This document shows positions 35,401-46,904 of a stretch of DNA of 64,000 nt, in pieces. The position numbers were made by a program, and so were the translations under genes. The notes under the pieces are model-generated. The model ran no database searches, was not told where the DNA came from, and saw only the letters and a list, made by a program, of their open reading frames with translations. The DNA is from Gymnopus androsaceus JB14 (taxonomy: Eukaryota; Basidiomycota; Agaricomycetes; Agaricales; Omphalotaceae). Position 1 is the stretch's first letter, and each line of letters begins with the position of its first letter. The stretch is from NCBI GenBank assembly GCA_009733575.1, contig ML769424.1, positions 2,624-66,623 on the forward strand, read 5' to 3'.

Positions 35401-35640
35401 CCATAAACTACCACATTTTGCAGTCTGTGGATTCCACAGACCATGGACTGCATAGACTACAATATTTTGTAGTCCATGGATTCCACAGACCATGGATTCC
35501 ATATAGTGCGACACCTGTTACACCATGGATTCCAGGCTGGCCCCTGGAATCCAGGGCCCTGGATTTCCTGTGGATTTACTTCATATTAGATAGTGGATTG
35601 TTACACTTTGGTCTAACTAAGAAGATATAAATTGGGGCAG
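32475..35640. repeat. Plavaka right end plus foldback-like repeat R, copy 2
   Basis: 32475-32645 repeats the right subterminal array of the Plavaka element. The rest is repeat R: left arm (about 32860-33740), 175-bp satellite (about 33850-34690) and a longer right arm (34760-35510). From 33900 to 35110 it is almost identical to 19200-20410. From 32640 to 33850 it has scattered one-base insertions. It ends with a block of about 110 bp (35520-35640, containing GGATTGTTACACTTTGG) that also occurs in the same orientation at the left outer edge (18100-18215, about 32760-32860). It abuts the truncated NLR. Confidence 0.75.
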
Positions 35641-35647
35641 CCTGAAG

Positions 35648-37592
35648 TGCATGGACTCCCAAAGAATTTCCATATTCTTATAACATCACGGCCAGAACCT
35701 GATGTGTTGCATGCACTTTCCTTGCAAAATTCTCCAGCTCTCAGATGCAAAGACATGATTGACATTCCCAATACGCAGCATGACATTCTTAAATATATCC
35801 AATATAAGATGATGGATCCAAATGAAGTATGGGGAGTTTTGAGTGAAACAGAATGTTTCGACCTTGCCAAAATGTCAGAGGGGTTTTTCCAGTGGGCCTT
35901 TACTGCTTGTGAGGCACTTAAAGGCTGGGGAAAAGGAGGATCAACTGTTTCAGAACTCTTTGAAGACCTTAGAGCTGTAGCACCCAAAAGCCAGAATGAG
36001 TTGCAGGCTCTTGATGGAATCTATAGGGCAGTTTTGGAAAGTGCTTTTAATTTCAACAATCCAAGAGCCATGAAGAATTATAGATTAGTTATGAGCCAAC
36101 TTTTAGCTGGAATGGAACCAGTTTCACAGAAAATGTTAACTAGAACCCATCATGATATCTGGATGTTCAAAATGATAGAGCAGTTGATGTAGTCATTCCA
36201 TTCTTGGGCTCCCTTTTCAGTGGGGTTGATCAGTCCAATACTCTCATTCGGCCGGTACACACATCAGTTAGGGACTTTCTGTTGGATCAGGAGTGCAGTG
36301 CAGATTATTATGTGGATCTTGCCATTGGCCATGAGATTCTGGCTATAGGTACACTGAAGATAATGGTTAAGGATCTTCAATTTAACATGTGTGGCCTCCC
36401 TAGTTCATACTTGTTCAACTTTGAGGTGGAAAATATTCAGCAAAAGTTTAAAGACAGCATCACCCCAGAACTTTTATATGCTTGCCAATTTTGGGCAGAC
36501 CACCTTGCAAAAAGTGCAATAACAGACACCTTTTCTATGCTGGGTGATTTTGTAAATCAATCATCATTGTATTGGCTGGAGGTCCTTGGAGTTGCAAACC
36601 ACATGGATTGGGCTTTCAAATGTATTGCCATTAGCATGAAGTGGCTGCAATCATACATGGAAAATGATGAATATTCCACTCTGCCACTGCAAGTATCAGA
36701 AAATCACAGGAACATTTTTCAGCTTTTGGATGATATGCTCCAATTTGTTACAGTGTTTGGCAAAATGATCTCAAATTCCACTCCTCACCTTTACTTATCT
36801 GGCCTACCTTTCATACCAATGGAGTGCAGGCTGTGGAAAGACTGCATGGGGAAGTTCAGGAATTTGCCACATGTATGTACTGGACATGGAAAGGTGTGGC
36901 CATCACAGCAGTCAATATTACAGGGACATACATCTGCAGTTAGATCAGTTGCATTGTCATCAGAAAGGAGAAAGATTGCCTCTGGGTCAGATGATAACTC
37001 AGTGAGAATCTGGGATGCAGACACAGGCACAGCTGTTGGGGAGCCCCTGCAGGGACATACCTCTGGAGTTACTTCAGTTGCATTCTCACCAGATGGGAGG
37101 AGGATTGCCTCTGGGTCATATGACAAGTCAGTGAGAATCTGGGATGCAGACACAGGCACAGCTGTTGAGGAGCCCCTGCAGGGACATACCTCTTTGGTTA
37201 CTTCAGTTGCATTCTCACCAGATGGGAGGAGGATTATCTCTGGGTCAGGTGACAACTCTGTGCAGGTTTGGGGTGCAGAGACAGGTGAAACCTTGCAGTC
37301 CATCACAACCTCATCAAATGCTATTGATCCCAGCCTTCAAGCAGTTTCTTTCTGTTGCTTCCATTCAAACCATGCCTTGTCACTTAGTGACAAATTCCTT
37401 ACACCCATTAAAATGGATCCTGAGGGGTGGCTTGTTGGAGGCAATTCATCTCTCATTCTTTGGACCCCACCTGAGTACCGCTCATGCATTATATGGCCCC
37501 ATATGCAAATGATAATTTCCCAAACTGGTAGTACCTCTCTTGATCTCAGCTGTTTTATACATGGTTCAAACTGGGCTCAGTGTCATATTTAA
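35648..37592 (+). pseudogene. NACHT-WD40 NLR, 5'-truncated paralog
   Basis: The reading frame picks up just after the Walker B region of the second NLR (equivalent to 50255), so the N-terminal domain and P-loop are missing. It continues with the post-NACHT helical region (35648-36190) and a frame change near 36165-36180. The winged-helix and linker part follows (SLFSGVDQSNTLIRPVHTSV), and then three WD40 repeats (about 36913-37290, GHTS-xVTSVAFSPDGRRI pattern). A Trp-rich tail ends at TAA 37590. Repeat R borders it at 35640, so the 5' end was lost by insertion, recombination or misassembly. It retains a 570-bp segment (about 36096-36665) deleted from the other copy. Confidence 0.85.
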
Positions 37593-38140
37593 TCTGATCA
37601 TTCTCCTCTATTGATCTACCACCTGGGCCTAACTCATCTCAATTTCATGCCAGAGTCTTCCCAATGGCAAAGGTCTAGCTCTGTCTCCAGCTCTTTCCCA
37701 GCTCTGGCAAATCCTATAAATTTAACTTTTAGGTACTTAAATAAACACCAGATTTTTCTGTACTATAGTTTACCTAATCTATTGTGCTGCTCAGATCTTT
37801 TTTCTACTAAATTAATTATGCTGTGACAACTGGAATCTTCAAAATTACTGTGAAAGCCAAACATACTTGAATCTTCAATCTTTTTAGTGTTGTACCTCAG
37901 AATCCACTAGAAGATTACCATGCACTTTATTGCAAGGAAATAACTAGGCCACTCACTAAGATATGACCAAAAGTTTTCAAGGCTTGGGCATGCACAGAAA
38001 GTCCATATGAGTGAAACTTCGGACAATCCTAAGTTTTATGAAAACACCATAGAAAAAATTCTCATGCTTGTGTCTGAGGTGAATTTAAGTGGGTGGGTGT
38101 TTTGCTTCATGTCAATTTACATACATCTTGTGTGAGTGTT
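37593..38140. other. 3' flank of NLR
   Basis: Non-coding. 37593-37860 is conserved with 51999-52270 downstream of the second NLR, so the duplication extended past the stop codon. Confidence 0.6.
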
Positions 38141-38559
38141 TTTAAATTTTATTTTAATTTTAGGGCATTGTTCACGCTTGTGTTGTATTGATACATACTG
38201 GACTCCATCTCTTCATTGCAGCTCCAGCATATTAAGTTTCGCCAGTTTTTCTCAGAAGGTTTTCAGGTACCTTATGTCCAGTGCATGGTAACACATACAA
38301 AACACACATATGCTTACATTCTCTGCCTCAAGTAAAAGAATCATTATATGGGAATGTAATCAGAATGATTCAGCTAAGCTCTACTTTTCCACATTGAGGG
38401 GCTTTGCCTCTGGTAGAGGGACTAGTCTGTGAGACAAGCATTTCAATGACCTCATCATAGAGGGACTTGTGGATAGAGAGCATCATCTCAATTAGTTCTG
38501 GCATATTTATGGAACCCTCAGAATGGCTGAGATCTGAAATGAATCAAATGATAGCCTCA

Positions 38560-39500
38560 TGCAGGCCCATACATCTTCAATTTTTTAGTTTGCACTCTTG
38601 AAATGTGCAGTGCATGATATGCAGGATGTAGAAGACTCTCTTCGGAAAATAACCCAGAGTCTAAGAGCTTCTTGTTGTCTTGTACCAATCATGTAGGTCT
38701 AATAGTACCATGAAGGTTCCATTCCTGGGCCAACTCAACATTTGCCATTTGTCACAAATGGTGGAAAAACATGGTCGCATATTAGGAAGAAGTGTGAGGG
38801 AAGAGACTATAATAATAAGATGCTTTGGTGGCACAGTACAGAACACTAAGTGACTAGATTCATTTCTTCAGATCGCGACAAGTACTTCCCAATATCATCT
38901 GTGACTGGAATCTAAACTAAACTTGCGACAGTTTACTCCATAACCGTTTATAAGGGACTTTAGTCTGTTATTGAGGGCATATTCAAAACCTTGCGCAGAA
39001 TTTGGGGATTTATCACTTACGATCAAGGCTCAAATGACCTTTTCTGTTGAAGGCAAACAACTCTTTAGTCACCGGCTTTAGATACCACATGGAAATTGGG
39101 TGCATTGTACAAAACACACTTCAAATGATAATGCTCCACCTTCACGATGAGGCAACTATCAATCTCCTCGAGATTGAAGCAACTACAAAGCACGTCCAGC
39201 CACCTCGAAGTTGTGATGATGGCAGATCGATGTTTTTATAAATGGACTGGATATCATTTTTTCTGAGGCAGAGTAAGTGTCAATGTGGTAAGGCACACAG
39301 GGAGTGGAGAAACGGAGCAAAGGACAGGAAGTCGGAGCCACTCATTGCAGATCTAGTGATTGATACCGCAAAGCTTTCAAAGTATTAATTAGCTTGGATG
39401 TCTATAAGCTCAGACTGTTACTGCCCAGAAAGAAATCAGCAATGCCATACAGAATGGCATTCAGCAAGCCCAGCAGCTTTTGTTGTGTCGGAAGCTCAAT
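38560..39500 (-). pseudogene. Decayed duplicate of 58140-58900
   Basis: This stretch and 58140-58900 share colinear blocks (ATTTGCCATTTGTC, CCAATATCATCTGTGACTG, TTGCGACAGTTTA) on the same strand, with heavy divergence. Minus-strand translation of both gives matching fragments (such as KWQML/KWQIL) broken by stops. It may be an old F-box or LRR-type gene on the minus strand, but no motif is clear. Confidence 0.4.
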
Positions 39501-40019
39501 CATCACCTTTGTGCATTTTCAAGAGATGAAGTTCAACTTCACGTTCAAGTTGAAATGCCCGGAGCGGGCCGGAGGTGCACGTGCACATTTTGCACCTTAC
39601 AAGTGAATATGGCTGTTCGAGCATCCACTATTTCTTGCAGGAATGGTTGATTGATTCAATTTCATTTCAAGTCCTGCATAAGCAAATCGAACATTGCTGC
39701 TGGCCTAGAACTTGATATCACTTGAGGGTTTGGCTAAAATTCTCCAAAAATCAGTCAAGTAAGTTTTGGAAAAGCGGTCACTAATGATTAGGCTTGATAG
39801 ACATGCACTACAAATGACACAAATGTGCCATTTGAAGTAGATCTGCTTTCCAGAGCAGTTTTGGCGATGCACAGGCTAGGAAATTTTCATCTCGCCAGCC
39901 ATTTACATCTCAATATTTGATTGGCACTGGAACGCAATGTCCCTCTTCTTGTTCTTCAGGGCATTCAATATCACTACGAGCTCTGACGATGACCCAGGTG
40001 CGAGTCGTCTATTATCTAT

Positions 40020-40437
40020 TTGGAGAAACTAACTGCGGATGGTTCTAGTTGCGGTCCGCAACCAAATTTCGATGCTAAAACACAACATCAGACATCAACA
40101 AGTTCAAGTATCCAAGCTAGAGATTCTGACCCATATTTGGTCTTCCTTGTCCTCCATGGCAAGCACCAGCAACTCCAGCCTGAGTCTGAGCCTTGGTTCC
40201 CTGCCTCTGCCTCCATCATCATACACTTCAGCTCACTCTCCAACTCCAACTTCAAAAGCTACACGAAGAACAAGCTACAAAGTTTTACAGGGAATAGCTG
40301 GGCCTGATCCGGGGTTGCCTTTGCCTGTAAATGGCCATGGGAGAATGAATGGTGGTGGTAATAGTTTGGACAAGATTAATGTGAATGGGATTAGGGAAGG
40401 TGTGCCAATGATGATGAGTCCTACAGCGTATAAATGA
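40020..40437 (+). CDS. Small ORF of unknown status
   Basis: An open frame from 40039 (ATG) to the TGA at 40435 encodes a Ser/Pro-rich, low-complexity peptide of about 132 residues. The sequence is compatible with the C-terminus of a truncated gene, because the next 250 bp come from another locus. No domain or homolog is recognised, so it may be non-coding. Confidence 0.25.
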
Positions 40438-40492
40438 CTGTCAAGTCTGACAAGAACGCTCAGTTGTACGTTGCCTCTTTTTGCTGCTGCAT

Positions 40493-40710
40493 TAAGCAAC
40501 TCGGATACCATTCCAGTCCGAGTCAGGAGCAATGGGGCGTAGATTTCGAGGACAACATGGCTCTGCTACGCGATGTCTTTGGAGTCTATCCTGCAAGTCC
40601 TTTCACTCTGCTTCAATCTCGCATCTCGACTCTGAATTGTCAGTCATTGCCTTCACTGTCAACTTCAATGTCTTCAACATCTTCTTGCTCTCGAGAAAGA
40701 CTGTGTTACA
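40493..40710 (+). pseudogene. Fragment of the Cys/His-cluster gene
   Basis: This is homologous to 46300-46520 on the opposite strand (matching GYHSSPSQEQWGVD and LLRDVFGVYPASPFTLLQSR). It therefore belongs to a second, inverted partial copy of the gene at 44094-46650. A GGGGCATAT-rich short-repeat tract (about 40715-40790) follows directly. Confidence 0.65.
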
Positions 40711-40998
40711 GGAAATGCCCCATATGCCCTGGGGCAGAATGGGGCATTTGGGGCATATCAGGGCATATTGGGGCATATATGCCCCTAAGGAAACGCATCT
40801 GGATTCACGTTCCCGAAGATAATCCAAGCTCCGGATGCAGCTGGTTTCACATAGTCCGAGAAGTCTGCCCATTTAGGGGCCGGCTCGAGTGTTTATAAGC
40901 TGCCCGTGCCGCCTCTGGCACCCATTCCCTTTTTTCCCTCTTGACGCAAACTTGACCTCTGCCTGTTTATTTTTTCATCTGTATACTATATAATCATT

Positions 40999-43625
40999 AT
41001 GTCAATTCACGCCACTTTTATTGTTCTCAATGCAACACCCAACCTCACACAAGAAGTGACTGTCCAACAACTTCTCCAACTCATTTCTCTTTCATCTCAG
41101 CTCAAGAATGACATTCTTGTGTCACAACCACCAGGCTATGATCCTGCAAAACCTCCTGCTGTTTTACCAAACAATATCCGGCTATTCCTCTCAAAAATAT
41201 CCGGTATTGACCTCAGATTTTTAGACAGATGTTGGTCCACTGTTCGGAGCATGGCCTGGGAGGCAAAGGTGGATCACATTCGCTTTGATGATATGGATTC
41301 TGAGGCCTGGGATGTTGGAAATAGCTATGAGCTCTGTGAGTAATCCGTTCATTTACTATAGCTTCCTATTCTGACACTCCCAATAGCACCACATACTCTC
41401 CGGCCACCTATCCACCATTGCTTATACTGTCCCAATAACAGTCTTTTGCGAGAACATGATCCTCTTCACCCCGCAACTCTTCACACCCTCTGGCATGGGC
41501 CAAGGCCTACGTTTTCCAGTCATTTGAGCTGTCCAGGTTTGTCCAGTCAATGCTGCACATACAACAATCTGAGCTAGCAAATATAGAGTGCAAAACCCAA
41601 TTCTATTCCAACTAATATGTTCACAATGGAGTCAGAACTTATTATGAAGGTGTCCCGGCCATCATTGAAGTTTCAAAATATCACTATGTTGAAAGGGAGC
41701 TGGCCAAGCTTTTTGTTGCTCAGATGGTCATGTCTTGGTGAGTTTTCTTGCATGCTCTCTTATATGTGCTTTGCTCACATGTTTGCAGGACCTCTGCCAC
41801 AAATGCATCCCAAATATACAACACTCTCTATTCTTCCACATCAACTTCATCCACTACTTCTCTCACAGATGATCACATATGGAATGCGTTTATTATTCTC
41901 TCTTTAATTAGAGATAGTGGATGCAGAAAAGCTGTTCTGGCTGTGCTGGACTCTGGTGCCCAGAACGACAGGTTTAATCAGGCCATGAGTGAGAGGAATC
42001 AACGCATTGCCGAATATGGTCAGGACCTCATCAACCACTACTGTGATCGCTGTCTGAAGGTGACGGAGAAGGAAGATGGGAAGCACTGTGAGTTCTTCAT
42101 TTAGTTAATGATTGACATCACAACTGAATCTTTTCTAGACAAAATCCATGCACTTGTTGCCAATGGAATCTGCATAGGACACCCACGCTGTGCTTTCCAG
42201 GACTCTCTCCCTTGCAAGAACCCTTTGTCATCCAGCAAGGATTGGTTCTGCACTCTGCATCAAGATGAGAATCAAATATGTGCCATCACCTTGTGCAGGC
42301 ATCCTGTAGTCGCTGGATTTCTCACCTGTGATGATCCTGAACATTGCCGCATGGAGAATAACAGAAGCAGTTGCCAAAAAGCCATGTTTCAGTTGAAGCA
42401 TGTCCTTGCTTGCCAGGGTATAGTACAAACTGCAAACTCACAGGAGCTCAACGATATTCCAAATGATGATGTTGAACGTACTGATGGTCCAGATGCACCT
42501 GGTCCCTCAACAATTTTTGTTGAAGATTCAAAGGATTGTCTGGAGAAAGAAGACAACCGGAACCTCAAAGCCATCTTTGGTCGCTTACGAACACATGCAG
42601 AACTTGTCTTTCATCGACCCTGTGGTATCATGGTGCACCAAACCACCTGCTTGCGTGCAGAAATTTTGACTCAAGTATTGGTAAGCATTCATCAATCTTT
42701 GTCTTTTTTGGGGGGCAACTACGTTTCCCCCAAACCTCCTTCCTTACGCTGGCTGCTTGGCCCACTACACGTGGTGCATAATGGTGAAACTATGTTTCCC
42801 TGTACCCCTTCCTTCCCACTGCATGTGGGGCATCGCTAGCCGCAGGGGCATTATTCTCTTTTTCTTCTTTTTCCTTTTCTTGTTTTTTTTTGGGTTCTCA
42901 TTGTGACGGCCACTGCGCGTGGTGCGTTGGGGGCAACTGCGTTTCCCCCAAACCCCCTTCCTGATGCTTGCCGCTGGGCCCACTGCATGGTGCTTGCGCC
43001 TGCGGCAGGCTTCCTTTTTCTTTTCTTTTGTTTTTTCCTTTTCTTGTTTTTTTTGGGTTCTCATTGTGCGTTTCCCCCAAACCCCCTTCCTGTTGCTCAC
43101 CGCTGGGCCCACTGTGTGGTGCTTTTGCCTGCGGCGGGCTTCTTTTTTCTCCCCTTTCTTTTCTCTTCCAAATTGTGTCTACAACTAACTTATTTACAGG
43201 AGGAATTGCACTGGTTCCGTGATAACGACTTACTCCCAGAGGTCTGCTTCTACAATAACAACTGCAGGCTCTATTGCTATCTCAATGCTCATGATGATCC
43301 AATCAAGGATGAGTTATGTCTTCCTGTCGATCCATTCCACTGGAAATGCAAACACAAGAAGACTGACATTGAGTGTGCTGTACATTGCAATCCATGCAGA
43401 TTTACAGAACTCAGGGAAGATACTGAGGATCAGAATGGGAAGTGGGTTTTCAATTCATCTGTTGCTGAGCAAAACAATGTGTGGTTGGGTGGATATCTTG
43501 CTTTGGTGAGGGAGATGGGCTTTGTAAAGTATAACTTCTTTCTGGATGAAATGATACGCAGGAAAAACGAGATGATATTGGCAAAATTAGCAAAGTCTAC
43601 TTCACCAGGTCTCTTTGTCCATTAA
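40999..43625 (+). CDS. CxC5/CxC6 cysteine-cluster KDZ protein
   Basis: A spliced gene of the CxC5-CxC6-KDZ type found in Agaricomycetes. The first exon is 40999-41339. A CxC5 region follows (about 41392-41712: CLYCPNNSLL, then GVRTYYEGVPAIIEV). After an intron ending at 41790, an exon runs to about 42087. The CxC6 cluster is at about 42140-42360 (CIGHPRCAF, CTLHQDENQICAIT, CRHPVVAGF). The KDZ C-terminal part spans 42560-42680 and 43199-43625 (LPVDPFHWKCKHK, FNSSVAEQNNVWLGG, NFFLDEMIRRKN). The last intron (about 42680-43198) is unusually long and full of tandem repeats. The family's first acidic motif reads YNNNC where DNNC is usual, so catalysis is doubtful. Such proteins derive from Kyakuja-Dileera-Zisupton transposases; this may be a relic or a host-retained form. 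One join near 41575-41610 is unresolved. Confidence 0.8.
42680..43198 (+). repeat. Repeat-filled intron of the KDZ gene
   Basis: The intron runs from a GTAAGC donor to a TTATTTACAG acceptor. It holds two to three imperfect units of roughly 130 bp, each with GTTTCCCCCAAACC, CGCTGGGCCCACTG and a T-rich GGGTTCTCATTGTG tract. Long ORFs across it are by-products of the repeat. Confidence 0.7.
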
Positions 43626-43710
43626 CTTACTCTAAAAAGTTTCATGTATAAACTCGCAATGCAATATCATATAATGAAAGATTGTATAGTATAATGAATG
43701 AGTGATTTTA

Positions 43711-44093
43711 CACAATCACATCAGAAAAAACTGTTTTGGGCCCAGGAGGATCTAATGTCACCTAGTCCTCTTAGGCAACCTGAGGCCTCCTAGTTGGCCC
43801 AGGAAAAAGGGTAAAACTTTGGACAGCTCAGGTATCCTAGTCATCCTAGGTGTCCCAGGACATCCTGGGATGTCCTGAGGGTGTCCTGGGGCATCCTGGG
43901 GCATCCTGAGGCATCCTGGGATAGAAATTTTATCCTGGGATGCCTCAGGATGCCCCAGGGTGTCCTGGGACATCCTGGGTGTCCAAAGTTTTACCCTTTT
44001 TCCTGGGCCAACTAGGAGGCCTCAGGTTGCCTAAGAGGACTAGGTGACATTAGATCCTCCTGGGCCCAAAACAGTTTTTGCTGATGCAAATTG
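43711..44093. mobile_element. Foldback MITE with CCTGGG-rich arms
   Basis: A near-complete palindrome of about 380 bp. The outer arms (AAACTGTTTTGGGCCCAGG and its complement) pair over roughly 110 bp. The centre around 43925-43935 is flanked by GGCATCCTGGG-type repeats in opposite orientations. TA is found on both sides if the TIR is taken as CACAATCACATCAG, pointing to a Tc1/mariner-type target, but the outermost bases are imperfect. It lies between the KDZ gene and the end of the minus-strand gene. Confidence 0.75.
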
Positions 44094-46650
44094 TACTACG
44101 ACTCCAATTACTTGCTAATTGAGCCTTCCACCCAGTTGTTGACTTCCTCCAATCACACCACAACATCTCTGTGGAAGGACCATTTGCATCAGCCCACTCT
44201 GCAGCAGTCATTCTATCCCAGGCACTTTCTTGCTTGTGATAAGATCGATAGGTCAATTCTCTTCCTTCAAAAACCTCACGTATCCTGTCATCAATGCTCT
44301 ATTCCCGGTCTCTCCAATACGCCAATTTAACAAATGCAAACCCATCAATCATATCCCTAACGATCATCCCTGTAGGCCACTTCCCTCTTCCATTGTCATC
44401 AACAAAGACTTTATGTTGATGGTGAAGCTCACGCCGGCGCTCCGACAACAAATTGGGAACACTTGGTAGGGACGTGGGTGCAGCACATGAAGCAACACGA
44501 GATGTGACCTTGGCAGACAGGACAGGCGCAGTACATGAAGCAACACAAGATTTGACCTTGGCTGATGGGACGTAGGAATAATGGTCAAGCGTTTTGGCCA
44601 GTGCGGTCACAGGGTCATCAATAATGCCATCATCTGCTGCCTGAAGATATCGCTCATTATTGCGAAGGTTGGGTTCAGCAAAGTATTGACTGTCGTTATC
44701 AAGATCTGGAGGCAGGGATGGGGACCTTCGTGGTAACGGTCAAGAATCGAGAATGGTAGTAGGTGAAGAAAAAGAATCAAATGGAGAACCAGGAGACAGA
44801 GTCAAATAGTCCACTGGTGCAGTGACTGTATGACATCTTGTAACTGCCACAGGTGTACATGGCCTCTTGAGTAGCGATGGGTCTATCATGTCCATCCTAT
44901 CCCTATTCGAGTGCTTCAAAGACTTGCAATCTGAAGATCCACGCTGAATACCCGCTTCAACATGCTGAGTGAAATCCACCAGTTTAATGACTCCAGGTAG
45001 CCACAGGAGCAAAGGACCTTCATCAATCTTGAAGTACTGATTGACGACATCTGAGGACCAGCAGTGGCGCTTGTGGGACCATACATCAATGTCTCCATCC
45101 GCAGAGAGGCCTTCAAGGTGCTGGAGAAGACAACGAGCAGTGTTGTTGAAATGGGTGCGGGTGTTGGCAAGATGGAGGTAGGCACTCCGCAGGATCCATT
45201 ATAATACAGCCGTAATTAGTACTGAAAAACCTTTTGTAAATAATACAATATTTCGTATGATTTTTCGTATGAAAAAGAGCTAAGATTTCCCCTGAAAAAT
45301 AAATGGGGAAAGTGCTTCATTTACCTTTGAAAGTGAAGGTCTTTTGCAATTGGAAAAGATGGTCTTTTACTTGCGTAAAAGTTCAACTATTACACCCTAA
45401 CAACACAGTAGCAACAAGACAAAGGTCCTTTGTCTTGCGTAATTTTCTAACTATTACGCCGTAGTAACAAAACAAAGCACCGTTGGCTTGTTGTTAGGGC
45501 GTAATATTTGAACTTTTACGCGAGTAAAAGACCATCTTTTCCGATCGCAAAAGACCTTCACTTTCAAAGGTAAATGAAGCACTTTCCCCATTTATTTTTC
45601 AGGGGAAATCCTAGCTCTTTTTCATACGAAAAATCATACGAAATATTGTATTATTTACAAAAGGTTTTTCAGTACTAATTACGGCTGTATTATAATGGAT
45701 CCTGCGGAGTGAGGGATAGTTGGAGATGGCAGTAGGCTTGAAGGATAGTGGCTTGGTATTGTTCTCTCAACTTTGTTAGAAGATAGATTAGAATTAAATA
45801 GAAGGGCATACCTTATGCCAGAAATAAACCAATGTTGACCGTTTCTGATCCATCTTCAGCTGCCTCTGCCTCTCCTCCTGTGCCCAAGACTCATCCTGCT
45901 TCTTGCGCCTCTGCACAAAAATAGCAGCCATAGCAGGGTCCATCTCCTTTGAAACCTGAACGGCTGGTAAAATCTTGACATTACCAGAAGAAGAAACGCT
46001 GGAAGACAAAGCAGCAGAAGACAACTCGATTGGTCCAACCAACGGCAGCATAGACAATGCTGGCACAGTGCAATTCCGACCTTGTTTCTTCACCTGGCGA
46101 TGATGGTATAGGCAATTTAAATCTGGTCGAGCCTGGCAATCCTTTGTACAAAGACCAGTAGTACAATGTTGCAAGTTGCTCTTGAGCGAGCAACCCTTCC
46201 TTGCACATTTGAAAGTGGATGAAGGCGCAGCAGGAAGTGAGATGACAGGGGTAGAAGCTACAGAAGCAGCAACAGGAGCTGGCAAGGTGGGTAGCAAGGC
46301 GGTAGAGGAAGCTGGAGTAGGACTTGATACAAGAGAGCAAGAAGATGTTGAAGACATTGAAGTCAACAGCGAAGGTGATGTGACGATTCAGAGTCGAGAT
46401 GCGAGATTGAAGCAGAGTGAAAGGACTTGCAGGATAGACTCCAAAGACATCGCGTAGCAGAGCCACGTCGTCCTTGAGATCTACACCCCATTGCTCCTGA
46501 CTCGGACTGGAATGGTATCCGAGTCGCTCTTCAAGGTAAGGAAACTCTGGGCAGACAGAAGACACCCAGTTGATAAATTCAGAAGATGCCGAGGTGCTCA
46601 GTTTAGGAGTAGAAGTCGGAGAGGAAGATGCAAGCTCCCCCAGATGCGTT
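44094..46650 (-). pseudogene. Fungal Cys/His-cluster protein, MITE-interrupted
   Basis: A minus-strand gene starting near 46650 (MATHLGELASSSPTS). It encodes a segment with GYHSSPSQEQWGVDL, a Ser/Ala-rich linker, and a cysteine-histidine cluster (CARKGCSLK, HCTTGLCTKDC, then CLYHH, about 46210-46090). A charged helix follows (RRKKQDESWAQEERQRQ). After the 529-bp foldback MITE (45183-45711) the frame continues with SADGDIDVWSHKRHCW and a conserved C-terminal module (GKWPTGMIVRDMIDGF, TYRSYHKQESAWDRM) ending at the second foldback element. The layout matches a family of uncharacterised agaricomycete proteins known to me only as hypothetical. The MITE, plus frame changes near 46400, make it non-functional as read. 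A part-copy lies at 40493-40710. Confidence 0.6.
45183..45711. mobile_element. Foldback MITE, 529 bp, near-perfect arms
   Basis: Starts CACTCCGCAGGATCC and ends with the exact complement. The two arms of about 220 bp differ at only a handful of positions, leaving a loop of about 90 bp. It is flanked by AGG on both sides (45180-45182 and 45712-45714). The CACT terminus and 3-bp duplication resemble CACTA-type elements, but the family is not certain. The high arm identity indicates a young insertion or arm conversion. It interrupts an exon of the minus-strand gene. Confidence 0.88.
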
Positions 46651-46904
46651 GCCATTGCAAATATGTTGTTAGAGTTGTGAATAAAACTATTGCAGGATGG
46701 TATCAGAAACAGAGATAAAATAGATGGAATGGACACGTACGAAAGATACAAAACTAAAGATCAGGTCGCAGACCGGAACAGAGAAGATGATGGTGGTACT
46801 AGAAGAAGCAGCAAAAGTCAATGCAAGTGTTATATAACCCTGCAAAGTAAACACCTCCTTTCCGGCGCGGCAGTGCTAGAAATGACGTAGGTGATCAGAA
46901 ATCA

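Noticed and set aside
42765..43188. ORFs rich in Phe, Ser and Cys within the KDZ intron
   Set aside because: They come from T-rich tandem repeats inside a well-bounded GT-AG intron.
40999..46650. A TET/JBP dioxygenase gene next to the KDZ element
   Set aside because: Such genes are known neighbours of KDZ elements, so I looked for the HxD and distal His pattern, but no ORF here shows it.
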